Below are positions 50,076-58,974 of a stretch of 64,000 bases of DNA, piece by piece. The DNA is from Massilia timonae CCUG 45783. Lineage in GTDB: Bacteria > Pseudomonadota > Gammaproteobacteria > Burkholderiales > Burkholderiaceae_D. The DNA lies in the NCBI RefSeq assembly GCF_000315425.1, contig NZ_JH992922.1, forward strand, positions 1,075,922-1,139,921. The letters run 5' to 3'. The notes beneath the pieces were generated by a model. The model searched no databases, was not told the origin of the DNA, and saw nothing but the letters and a program-made list of their open reading frames with translations. The translations under genes were made by a program, and so were the position numbers. The first letter of the stretch is position 1, and each line of letters starts with the position of its first letter.

Positions 50076-51158
50076 ATGCCACAATTTGCCCCGCTCCAGA
50101 ACGACACCTTCCTGCGTGCGCTGTTGCGCCAGCCAACCGACTACACCCCGGTATGGCTGATGCGGCAGGCAGGCCGCTACCTGCCGGAATACCGCGCCAC
50201 CCGCGCGCGCGCCGGCTCGTTCCTGGGGTTGGCGAAGAATCCCGACTACGCCACCGAAGTCACGCTGCAGCCGATCGACCGCTATCCGCTGGACGCGTCG
50301 ATCCTGTTCTCGGACATCCTGACAGTGCCGGACGCGATGGGCCTGGGCCTGTATTTCGCCGACGGCGAAGGTCCGAAGTTCGAGCGTCCGCTGCGCAGCG
50401 AGGCCGAAGTCAACGCCCTGGCCGTGCCCGACATGGCGTCGCTCGACTATGTGTTCAAGGCGGTGACCTCGATCCGCACCGCGCTGAACGGCCGCGTGCC
50501 GCTGATCGGTTTCTCGGGCAGCCCGTGGACGCTGGCCTGCTATATGGTCGAAGGCGGCGGCTCGCGTGAATTCCATACGGTCAAGAAGATGCTGTACAGC
50601 CGTCCGGACCTGATGCACCGCATCCTGGACATCAATGCGCAGGCCGTGACCCAGTACCTGAACGCCCAGATCGACGCCGGCGCCCAGGCCGTGATGATCT
50701 TCGATTCCTGGGGCGGGGCGCTGGCCGACGGCGCCTACCAGGAGTTCTCGCTGGAGTACATGCGCAAGATCGTGGCCGGCCTGAAGCGCGAACACGACGG
50801 CGTGCGCATCCCGGCCATCGTCTTCACCAAGGGCGGCGGCATCTGGCTGGACGAGATGGCCGACATCGGCGCCGACGCGCTGGGCCTGGACTGGACCATG
50901 AACCTGGGGCGCGCGCGCAAGCTGGTGGGCGACCGCGTGGCGCTGCAGGGCAACCTCGATCCGGCCATCCTGTTCGCCGAACCGGACCAGATCCGCGCCG
51001 AAGTCGAGCGCTCGCTCTCCGCCTATGGCGCGCCGTCGAGCGGCCATGGCCACGTGTTCAACCTGGGCCACGGCATCTCGCAATTCACGCCGCCGGAATC
51101 GGTCAGCGCCATGGTCGACGCCGTCCACAGCTTCAGCCGCAAGCAGCGCGCCGCCTGA
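50076..51158 (+). CDS. hemE: Uroporphyrinogen decarboxylase HemE
   Basis: A 360-aa TIM-barrel enzyme that removes four carboxyl groups from uroporphyrinogen III in heme synthesis. Signatures: [16 protein letters not shown] (residues 25-40) and [19 protein letters not shown]. The catalytic Asp lies in [15 protein letters not shown]. Start 50076; the upstream TTG at 50067 gives an M-S-A extension. It is followed by the AT-rich gap before priA. Confidence 0.97.
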   Translation: MPQFAPLQNDTFLRALLRQPTDYTPVWLMRQAGRYLPEYRATRARAGSFLGLAKNPDYATEVTLQPIDRYPLDASILFSDILTVPDAMGLGLYFADGEGPKFERPLRSEAEVNALAVPDMASLDYVFKAVTSIRTALNGRVPLIGFSGSPWTLACYMVEGGGSREFHTVKKMLYSRPDLMHRILDINAQAVTQYLNAQIDAGAQAVMIFDSWGGALADGAYQEFSLEYMRKIVAGLKREHDGVRIPAIVFTKGGGIWLDEMADIGADALGLDWTMNLGRARKLVGDRVALQGNLDPAILFAEPDQIRAEVERSLSAYGAPSSGHGHVFNLGHGISQFTPPESVSAMVDAVHSFSRKQRAA

Positions 51159-51180
51159 GTCATCCTCCGGACTGGCGGCC

Positions 51181-51693
51181 CTCTTGACAAGGCCGCCAGT
51201 CACCCCCTCACTTGTTCACAACTTCCTAAAAGTGGGTAAAAATTCCTGTGGACATCTCAGCATCTTCTGAATCAACGTAAGGCGATGATTTATAAGTGTT
51301 TTTTGCTTGAGGGTAGTGCTGAGTGCGTCCTGCACCACAAGGTTGTCCAGTAGAATTCAGCCAGTTTCGGCTCTTGTTCACAAAGTTATCAACAGACGTT
51401 TTAGCAATACGGAAAAGTGCTTGGTTTACCGGGACTTAGCGCGCTTCTTCAAGTATTGCCTTAGGTTTGTGATGCAACGCAGCGAGTTTTCCACCTCCGC
51501 CACCCCAGTTATGCACAACGCGGAAAAAGCCCTCGAGCTTGTTAACAGGTGTCAGGGCGAATATGCAAGTCATTGATTCATAAGTAAAAAATTGTCTTGA
51601 ATTTGAGAATTATCGATTGCGACTTGATCTAACGTAAACCTTTGATGGGGTCAAGTCCCACGCTATTCACAAAGTTTTCCACAGATTTGCACA
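51181..51693 (+). other. DnaA-box cluster between hemE and priA (candidate oriC or DnaA-regulated region)
   Basis: Six 9-mers are within one mismatch of TTATNCACA, all on the plus strand: 51212-51220, 51374-51382, 51386-51394, 51509-51517 (exact), 51663-51671 and 51675-51683. Weaker ones are at 51247-51255 (reverse), 51487-51495, 51539-51547 and 51685-51693. An AT-rich tract at about 51560-51650 could be the unwinding element. No reading frame has normal codon use. The pattern is typical of chromosomal origins; dnaA itself is not in the window. Confidence 0.5.
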
Positions 51694-51702
51694 GGTTCCA
51701 GA

Positions 51703-53727
51703 TTGTCAACCAGCACCGATAGCACGCATTGCTTCCTCGAAGTCGTGCTCGATACACCGCTGAACAGCAGTTTCGACTACCGCTGGCCATGCCGGCCGGG
51801 CGAAGAACCGCTGCCCGGCCAGCTGGCGCTGGTGCCGTTCGCGCGCCGCGAGGTCATGGCGCTGATCGTGGCGGTCAAGTTCGAGACCGATGTCGCGCCC
51901 GAAAAACTGAAGGATGCGCTGGCCGTGCGCAGCCAGCTGTCCCCCCTGCCGGAGCGCTGGATCGCCCTGGCGCGCTTCGCCGCCGACTACTACCAGCGTC
52001 CGCTGGGCGAGGTGGCGCTGCCCGGCCTGCCCAAGAACCTGCGCGTGCCCAAGACGGTGGCGCTGGACCGGGCCCTGAAAAAACTGGCCAAGCTCGACCA
52101 GGCACAAGATGCGACGGCGGTCGACATGCCGGTGCTGAACCCCGCCCAGCAGGAGGCGGCCGACGCGATCGGCGGCGCCGACGGCTTCACGCCGCTGCTG
52201 CTGTGGGGCGTGACCGGCAGCGGCAAGACCGAGGTCTACCTGCAGGCCTGCGCCCGGGTGCTCGCGCGCGACCCGCAGGCGCAGATCCTGATCATGGTCC
52301 CCGAGATCAACCTCACGCCCCAGCTCGAAGGGAATATCCGGGCCCGCTTCCCGGGCATGATGCTGGCCACCCTGCACAGCAGCCTGTCCGAGGGCGAGCG
52401 CATGCTGCACTGGCTGGCCGCGCATGGCGGCCAGGCGCGCATCGTGCTCGGCACCCGGCTGGCGATCCTGGCCTCGCTGCCGAACCTGCGGCTGATCGTG
52501 ATCGACGAAGAGCACGACCCCTCGTACAAGCAGCAGGAAGGCTTGCGCTATTCGGCGCGCGACCTGGCCGTGTGGCGCGCGCACCAGCTGGGAATCCCGA
52601 TCGTGCTCGGCTCGGCCACGCCGTCGCTCGAATCCTGGCATCACGCGCGCTCGGGACGCTACCGGCGGCTGGACCTGCGCGAGCGCGCCGTGCGCGACGC
52701 CGTGCTGCCGAAAGTCAGGCTGGTGGACATGGAACGCGACCGTCCACGCGACGGGCTGACGAGCGAGGTGCTGGCGGCCCTGCGCGGGCGGCTGGAGCGC
52801 GGCGAACAGTCGCTCCTGTTCCTGAACCGGCGCGGCTACTCCCCGGTGATCTGTTGCGACGCCTGCGGCTGGATCAGCAACTGCACCCGCTGCACCGCCT
52901 TCATGGTGCTGCACAAGCCCGAGCACCGGCTGCGCTGCCACCACTGCAGCCTGGAGTTGCGCATTCCGCGTTCCTGCCCGACCTGCGGCAACGTGGACCT
53001 GCAGCCGCTGGGACGCGGCACCCAGCGCGTGGAAGAGGGATTGCAAGCGATGTTCCCCGAGGCGCGCATCCTGCGCATCGACGCCGACTCCACGCGCCTG
53101 AAGGGCAGCGCGCAAGCCGCCTTCGACAGCGTGCACCGGGGCGAGGTGGACATCCTGATCGGCACGCAGATGGTCGCCAAGGGCCACGACTTCAAGAAGC
53201 TGACCCTGGTCGGGATCCTGAACCCCGACACCGTCCTGTTCTCGCAGGACTATCGCGCCAGCGAGCGCCTGTTCGCCCAGCTGATGCAGGTGGCGGGGCG
53301 GGCCGGCCGCGCCGGCGCGCCGTCCGAGGTGCTGGTGCAGACGCGGTATGCGCAGCATCCGCTGTACGGCGCGGTGATGCGCCACGATTACGAACGTTTC
53401 GCCGGCCAGCTGCTCGAAGAGCGCCGGGAAGCAGGCCTGCCGCCCTTCATGTACCAGGCCTTGCTGCGGGCCGAGGCGAAGGAGCTGCCGATCGCGATCG
53501 CATTCCTGGAAGCGGCGCGCGACTGCCTGCCCAGCGACGCCATCCTGATCAACGACCCGATCCCGATGACGATGACGCGGGTCCACAACGTGGACCGCGC
53601 CCAGCTGCTGGTCGAGTCCAGCTCGCGGCCCGCGCTGCAGGCCTTCCTGCGGGTCTGGGTCGATCAGCTGCGGGCGATGAAGTCGCGCGTGAAGTGGTCG
53701 CTCGAGGTCGACCCGCTCGACATTTAA
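51703..53727 (+). CDS. priA: Primosomal replication helicase PriA
   Basis: PriA restarts stalled replication forks. The 674-aa protein has the DNA-binding N-terminus, Walker A WGVTGSGKTEVY, DEEHDPSYKQQEG, and eight zinc-binding cysteines in CDACGWISNCTRC ... CHHC ... CPTC, followed by the helicase motifs GTQMVAKGHDF and QVAGRAGRAG. It starts with TTG (51703), preceded by AGGTT. No in-frame ATG lies near. The cluster of DnaA boxes ends immediately before the start, so DnaA might control it. Confidence 0.95.
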   Translation: MSTSTDSTHCFLEVVLDTPLNSSFDYRWPCRPGEEPLPGQLALVPFARREVMALIVAVKFETDVAPEKLKDALAVRSQLSPLPERWIALARFAADYYQRPLGEVALPGLPKNLRVPKTVALDRALKKLAKLDQAQDATAVDMPVLNPAQQEAADAIGGADGFTPLLLWGVTGSGKTEVYLQACARVLARDPQAQILIMVPEINLTPQLEGNIRARFPGMMLATLHSSLSEGERMLHWLAAHGGQARIVLGTRLAILASLPNLRLIVIDEEHDPSYKQQEGLRYSARDLAVWRAHQLGIPIVLGSATPSLESWHHARSGRYRRLDLRERAVRDAVLPKVRLVDMERDRPRDGLTSEVLAALRGRLERGEQSLLFLNRRGYSPVICCDACGWISNCTRCTAFMVLHKPEHRLRCHHCSLELRIPRSCPTCGNVDLQPLGRGTQRVEEGLQAMFPEARILRIDADSTRLKGSAQAAFDSVHRGEVDILIGTQMVAKGHDFKKLTLVGILNPDTVLFSQDYRASERLFAQLMQVAGRAGRAGAPSEVLVQTRYAQHPLYGAVMRHDYERFAGQLLEERREAGLPPFMYQALLRAEAKELPIAIAFLEAARDCLPSDAILINDPIPMTMTRVHNVDRAQLLVESSSRPALQAFLRVWVDQLRAMKSRVKWSLEVDPLDI

Positions 53728-53728
53728 G

Positions 53729-54316
53729 TCAAACCGCAGCCCTGGCGCCGCTGCGGCGGCGCTTGGCATAGCCCATCAGCGCCAGGCCGGCGCCGAGCAG
53801 CAGGCCGGTGGCCGGCTCGGGCACTTCGCCAGGTTCTTCCCCGGCCGCCGGTTCCACATTGAAGGTGATGGTGCCGAAGTCCCACTGGCCGTCCACTCCC
53901 AGCAGATCGTCGTAGTCTTCGAAGAATTCCAGGCGCAGGATGCCGTCGACGCCGACTTCGAACGCCAGGCCCAGGTCGACCAGGTTGGCGAACCCCGAGT
54001 AGCTCAGGGTGCCCGGGAACCACTCCTCGATGCCCGGCGTGAAGAACACGCCTTCGGTCTGCTTGGAATTTTCGAAAGCGACGACCATGTCCGCCAGCCA
54101 GCTCGGCGAATCGGCGGTCAGGGTGAAGTCGTAGGCGATGCTGGTGACGAGCGAGTTGGCGCCGATGTCGAGCAGGACGACCGTGTTGTCGGCGTCGCCG
54201 CGCAGTCCATGACTCTGGATGCCGGTGACATCGAAGGTGATCGGCGCGGCGAACAGCGACGACGAGGCGAACAGCGACAAGCTGACAAGCAGTTTCTTGA
54301 AGGTAGCAAGTTTCAT
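53729..54316 (-). CDS. PEP-CTERM sorting-domain protein
   Basis: A 195-aa secreted protein with signal peptide 1-23 (LFASSSLFAA), a beta-rich middle, and a C-terminal PEP-CTERM signal: VPEPATG (165-171), a hydrophobic helix (172-184) and basic tail KRRR. PEP-CTERM proteins are processed by exosortase EpsH/XrtA in exopolysaccharide-producing bacteria; no exosortase lies in the window. The body looks like a jelly-roll-like domain, function unknown. Start at 54316 chosen from the signal peptide. Confidence 0.88.
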   Translation of the reverse strand: MKLATFKKLLVSLSLFASSSLFAAPITFDVTGIQSHGLRGDADNTVVLLDIGANSLVTSIAYDFTLTADSPSWLADMVVAFENSKQTEGVFFTPGIEEWFPGTLSYSGFANLVDLGLAFEVGVDGILRLEFFEDYDDLLGVDGQWDFGTITFNVEPAAGEEPGEVPEPATGLLLGAGLALMGYAKRRRSGARAAV

Positions 54317-54581
54317 GACGATCTCCCTGGTTGTGGAATTCACCGATGAGCAACAAGCGTGCCGGGGGACGTGGCTTCTTGCAATCAACTGATTTCTAAG
54401 GAGAAATTAATAAAGTATGGCTGCGATACCGGATGGTATGTAAAGTTGCTCGACATGCAATATGAATACGGTGCCGGATGCGGCGCCGATCCGGCGCATG
54501 CGGCAGGGCCGGATTCGCCACCGGCAGCGGCAAAATAGCGTATCGTTTTGCCTGTCATTAGCGCAGCAGCGGAGACCAGCA

Positions 54582-56021
54582 ATGAAACAACTGAACGTGG
54601 ACGTCGCCATCATCGGCACCGGCACCGCCGGCATGACCGCCTACCGCGCCGCCAAGGCGCAAGGGGCGCGCACGGTGGTGATCGAGAGCGGCCAGTACGG
54701 CACCACCTGCGCCCGGGTCGGCTGCATGCCGAGCAAGCTCCTGATCGCGGCGGCCGAGGCGACCCACGTGATCGACACCTGCGCGCCATTCGGCGTGCAT
54801 GCCGGTGAAAAACGCATCGACGGCCGCGCCGTGATGGAACGGGTCAAGCGCGAACGCGACCGCTTCGTCGGCTTCGTGCTCGAAGGCGTGGAGGCGATGC
54901 CGGTGCAAGACCGCCTGCAGGGTCGCGCGCGCTTCACCGGCCCCTGCACGCTGGTGGTCGACGACCACACCGAGATCCAGGCCGGCCGCATCGTGATCGC
55001 CACCGGCTCCATGCCGCTGCGCCTGCCGCAACTCGAGAACGTCGGTCCCGGCGTCGTCACCAGCGACGACGTGTTCTATTGGGACGACCTGCCGCGCTCG
55101 GTGGCCGTGATCGGCACCGGCGTCATCGGTCTCGAACTGGGCCAGGCCATGGCGCGGCTCGGCGTGCGCGTGCGTTTCTACGCGCGCGGCGGCAGCATCG
55201 CCAACATCACCGATCCGGAAGTGCTGCGCTGCGCGGGACGGGTCTTGATGGAAGAACTCGACATCGCCTTCCAGACCGAGGTGGTCGGGGCCGTGCAAGA
55301 GGGCGACGAGGTGGCGCTGACGGTGCGCGATGCGCTGGGCAAGGAAAGCACCGAGCGCTTCCAGTACGTGTTGATGACGGCCGGCCGCACGCCGAACGTG
55401 CACGACCTGGGACTGGAGCATACGGGGCTGGAGCGCGGGCCGGACGGCATCCCCGTGTTCGATGCGCGCACCATGCAGTGCGGCACCAGCAACATCTTCA
55501 TCGCGGGCGACGCCAACAACGAACGCCCGCTGCTGCACGACGCGGCCGACCACGGCAAGATCGCCGGCGACAACGCGGGCCGCTACCCGGACGTGCGTCC
55601 GGGCCTGCGCCGCGCGCCGATCGCGGTCGCCTTCACCGAGCCGAACATCGCCACCCTGGGCAAGAACTACAAGGCCCTGTGCGCCGGCGGCCAGCGCAAG
55701 TTCGCGGTCGGCAGCGTGTCGTTCGCCAACCAGGGCCGCAGCCGGGTCATGTTGCAGAACAAGGGGATGTTGCGGGTGTATGCCGAGTATGGCACCCGGC
55801 TGTTCCTGGGCGCCGAGATGATCGCGCCGCGCGCCGAACACCTGGCCCATCTGCTGTCATGGGCATTCCAGATGCGCCTGACGGTCGACCAGATGCTCGA
55901 GATGCCGTTCTACCACCCGGTGATCGAGGAGGGCGTACGCACCGCGCTGCGCGACCTGGCCGCCAACCTCTCCAAGGGCGATAGCCAGACCGACCCGGCC
56001 GATACCGAGCCGGGGACGTGA
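54582..56021 (+). CDS. FAD-dependent pyridine nucleotide-disulfide oxidoreductase (dihydrolipoyl dehydrogenase-like)
   Basis: A 479-aa flavoprotein with the FAD site GTGTAG (12-17), redox-active C43 and C48 (TTCARVGCMPS), the NAD site VAVIGTGVIGLELGQAMARLG, and a C-terminal dimerisation domain ending in the His-Pro catalytic pair (FYHPVIEEG). Homologues are annotated dihydrolipoamide dehydrogenases, but it lies outside a 2-oxoacid dehydrogenase operon, so it may be a mercuric-reductase- or soluble-transhydrogenase-like enzyme. Start 54582, with GGAGACC upstream. Confidence 0.88.
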   Translation: MKQLNVDVAIIGTGTAGMTAYRAAKAQGARTVVIESGQYGTTCARVGCMPSKLLIAAAEATHVIDTCAPFGVHAGEKRIDGRAVMERVKRERDRFVGFVLEGVEAMPVQDRLQGRARFTGPCTLVVDDHTEIQAGRIVIATGSMPLRLPQLENVGPGVVTSDDVFYWDDLPRSVAVIGTGVIGLELGQAMARLGVRVRFYARGGSIANITDPEVLRCAGRVLMEELDIAFQTEVVGAVQEGDEVALTVRDALGKESTERFQYVLMTAGRTPNVHDLGLEHTGLERGPDGIPVFDARTMQCGTSNIFIAGDANNERPLLHDAADHGKIAGDNAGRYPDVRPGLRRAPIAVAFTEPNIATLGKNYKALCAGGQRKFAVGSVSFANQGRSRVMLQNKGMLRVYAEYGTRLFLGAEMIAPRAEHLAHLLSWAFQMRLTVDQMLEMPFYHPVIEEGVRTALRDLAANLSKGDSQTDPADTEPGT

Positions 56022-56024
56022 CGC

Positions 56025-56510
56025 TCAGTTCAGCAGCGTGGTGTTCAGCTTGCCTTCGCTGGCGAGCTTGCGCAGGATGCGCACCGTGTCGAGGTCGGCT
56101 TCTTCATATGCCGACTTCTTGAACTCGTCATACATCGCATTGGCCGGATCGACGTGCTCGCCGGTGCCGTCGTCGTAGCAAAAACGCACCAGCAGCATGG
56201 CGTTGGTCGGCGCTTCGATGATCATGCGCAGGCTCGAGGCCGCGATCTCGCCCTGGGCCGGCACCTCATAGCGCACTTCCTGCAGTGGGGTCAGGAAAAC
56301 CTGGTCTTCGATCACCAGGTCGCCGAAGGTCAGGCGGCGGCGGAAAGCGCCCGCCTCGCGCTCGACGATCTCGCTGGCGTCCAGGTGCGGAATGAACATC
56401 TTCGGGTCCTCGGCGCGCAGGACCAGGCCATGCCAGACCTGCTCGCGGGTGAGGGTGTCGATCAGCGGGTTCATCGGGTCGTTGATTTCTACGAGATGTT
56501 CGAATTTCAT
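56025..56510 (-). CDS. SRPBCC-fold protein (DUF1857-like)
   Basis: A 161-aa cytoplasmic protein of the SRPBCC/START-like fold, which binds a hydrophobic ligand in a helix-grip cavity. It has the pattern EHLVEINDP...LTREQVWHGLVLRAEDPK...VRYEVPAQGEI. The start at 56510 is chosen by similarity. It converges with the flavoprotein with only three bases between the stops and diverges from rep. The ligand is unknown. Confidence 0.8.
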   Translation of the reverse strand: MKFEHLVEINDPMNPLIDTLTREQVWHGLVLRAEDPKMFIPHLDASEIVEREAGAFRRRLTFGDLVIEDQVFLTPLQEVRYEVPAQGEIAASSLRMIIEAPTNAMLLVRFCYDDGTGEHVDPANAMYDEFKKSAYEEADLDTVRILRKLASEGKLNTTLLN

Positions 56511-56727
56511 AGGGCGTATGTCCAGAAAATAGAGCCGCAGCGGAGCAAACCGCAAAGGACGCATGTTACTCGATTGCGCGCCCGCGCGTCCGGCGTCGTC
56601 CGCTCGGGCCATCCCGGCCGGTGTTGCAATCCGCAGTGTTGCAATCCGGTATATGTGGCGCGCGCCATCGCCCGCTGAGTCCGCCAGATTGTTACAATCG
56701 CTGCCTGTCCCTCCAGAAATAATTCCC

Positions 56728-58797
56728 ATGTCCAATGCACCAAGATTCGGCCTCAACGGGCCGCAGAGCGAAGCCGCGCTATACCTCGACGGCCCATGCC
56801 TGGTGCTGGCCGGCGCCGGCTCGGGCAAGACCCGCGTGATCACGCAAAAGATCGCCTACATGATCGAGCATTGCGGCTACGATCCGCGCACCATCGCCGC
56901 GCTGACCTTCACCAACAAGGCGGCGCTCGAGATGCAGGAGCGCATCGGCAAGCTGCTCAAGCAGCCCAAGCAAGCCAAACAATTGACCGTGTCCACCTTC
57001 CACTCGCTGGGCGTCAAGATCCTGCGCCAGGAAGCGGCCGGGGTCGGCTTGAAGGACAAGTTCTCGATCATGGACAGCGACGATTGCTACACCATCGTGT
57101 CGAGCCTGGCCCTGACCACGGACAAGCAGGAAATCCGCGGCATCCAGAACGCGATCTCGCTGTGGAAGAACGGCCTGGTCGACCCGGAAGACGCGATCAA
57201 GGCGGCGCGCGACGAGGACGAGGCCCTGGCCGGACGGGTCTACCGCAGCTACGTGGCGACCCTGCAGGCTTACCAGGCGGTCGACTTCGACGACCTGATC
57301 CGCCTGCCGGTGGAACTGTTTCGCAATAACGAACCGATCCGCGACCGCTGGCAGCGGCGCCTGCGCTATCTGCTGATGGACGAATACCAGGACACCAATA
57401 CCTGCCAGTACGAGCTGGTCAAGCTGCTGGTGACGGGCCTGGGCAAGAAGCCGATGTTCACGGCGGTCGGCGACGACGACCAGGCGATCTATGCCTGGCG
57501 CGGCGCCTCGGTCGAAAATCTCAAGACGCTGGGCGACGATTTCCCCGACCTGAAGGTGATCAAGCTCGAGCAGAACTACCGCTCCACCACCCGCATCCTG
57601 CAGGCGGCCAACGCCGTCATCGGCAACAACCCGAAGCTGTTCGAGAAGTCGCTGTGGTCCGAGCACGGCCTGGGCGAGCCGATCAAGGTGCTGGGCATGC
57701 AGAACGACGACCAGGAAGCCGACCAGGTCGCGATCATGATCTCGGCCGACCACTTCCAGCGCAAGAACAAATGGACGGACTACGCGATCCTGTACCGCGG
57801 CAACCACCAGGCGCGCGTGATCGAACAGGCGCTGCGCAAGGAGCGCATTCCCTACACGATGTCCGGCGGCCAGAGCTTTTTTGACAAGGCGGAGATCAAG
57901 GACATCATCGCCTACCTGCGCCTGATCGCCAACCAGGACGACGACCCGGCCTTCATCCGCGCCGTGACGACGCCCAAGCGCGGCGTCGGCATGGCCACGC
58001 TGGAAGTGCTGGGCGAGTTTTCCAAGCAGTGGAACTGCTCGCTGTTCGAAGCGGCGAGAAAGGGCGGCATCGAGGCCAAGCTGGCCGAGCGCCAGCTGGG
58101 GCCGCTGCGCGACTTCTGCCACTTCATCGCCGAGCTGGAAGACCGCGCCACCCGGCCGGGGCCATCGGGCAGCGGCGACCATGCGGCCGAGGTGCTCGAC
58201 GACATGATGAAGGAGATGAACTACGAGCACTACCTGTACGAAAACTTCGACGACCGCGCAGCCCAGGGCAAGTGGCAGAACGTGCTCGAGTTCACCAACT
58301 GGCTGAAAGACCGCGGCCGTGGCGGACGCGACCGCGATGGCGAGGAAAAGAACCTGCTCGAATTGACCCAGATGGTGGCCCTGATGTCGATGCTCGAGGG
58401 AGCCGACGAGGAGCAGGATGCCGTGCGCATGTCGACCCTGCACGCCTCCAAGGGACTGGAATATCCGCACGTCTTCCTGGTCGGGGTGGAAGAGGGCATC
58501 TTGCCGCACAAGGGCGATCCGGACGCGTCGGTCGAGTCGATCGCGGCGCGCATCCAGGAAGAGCGCCGCCTGATGTATGTGGGCATCACGCGCGCCCAGC
58601 GCACGCTGCACGTGAGCTGGTGCAAGCGCAGGAAACGAGCGGGCGAACTGGTCAATTGCGATCCCTCGCGCTTCATCAAGGAGATGGCGCTGGACGTGGG
58701 CGAGGCGGCGCCGATGGAAAGCGAAATCCTGAGTCCGAAGGAAAGATTGGCGAACCTGAAAGCCTTGTTGGCAACACCCAGACCGGTTCCTGAATAA
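56728..58797 (+). CDS. rep: Rep-type ATP-dependent DNA helicase (UvrD superfamily 1)
   Basis: A 689-aa superfamily 1A helicase. Walker A AGAGSGKT is at 28-35, motif Ia TFTNKAALEM, motif II LLMDEYQDTN, motif III GDDDQAIYAWRGA, motif IV LEQNYRST, motif V LHASKGLEY and motif VI VGITRAQ. It is closest to Rep, which helps replication forks through protein blocks. Start 56728, 130 bp after the divergent gene. The functional relation with priA in this window is only inferred. Confidence 0.93.
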   Translation: MSNAPRFGLNGPQSEAALYLDGPCLVLAGAGSGKTRVITQKIAYMIEHCGYDPRTIAALTFTNKAALEMQERIGKLLKQPKQAKQLTVSTFHSLGVKILRQEAAGVGLKDKFSIMDSDDCYTIVSSLALTTDKQEIRGIQNAISLWKNGLVDPEDAIKAARDEDEALAGRVYRSYVATLQAYQAVDFDDLIRLPVELFRNNEPIRDRWQRRLRYLLMDEYQDTNTCQYELVKLLVTGLGKKPMFTAVGDDDQAIYAWRGASVENLKTLGDDFPDLKVIKLEQNYRSTTRILQAANAVIGNNPKLFEKSLWSEHGLGEPIKVLGMQNDDQEADQVAIMISADHFQRKNKWTDYAILYRGNHQARVIEQALRKERIPYTMSGGQSFFDKAEIKDIIAYLRLIANQDDDPAFIRAVTTPKRGVGMATLEVLGEFSKQWNCSLFEAARKGGIEAKLAERQLGPLRDFCHFIAELEDRATRPGPSGSGDHAAEVLDDMMKEMNYEHYLYENFDDRAAQGKWQNVLEFTNWLKDRGRGGRDRDGEEKNLLELTQMVALMSMLEGADEEQDAVRMSTLHASKGLEYPHVFLVGVEEGILPHKGDPDASVESIAARIQEERRLMYVGITRAQRTLHVSWCKRRKRAGELVNCDPSRFIKEMALDVGEAAPMESEILSPKERLANLKALLATPRPVPE

Positions 58798-58974
58798 GTT
58801 GGAAATTGAACGTTGCGCGTAAGCCTTGGCGGATCGATAAGACCTGCGCACGATTGAAATCGCATTTGACTTCGACTGTCGAGCAAGAAATACTTGCCCG
58901 AATGCGAGTTTTTCGATAGCTAAAGTTCCACGGCAATTGCTGTGTGGCAAGCGCAACGTTTTTTATTCCGATTC

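Noticed and set aside
51307..51576. 89-codon frame in the hemE-priA gap
   Set aside because: It lies across DnaA-box motifs, has an odd composition and no similarity to a known protein.
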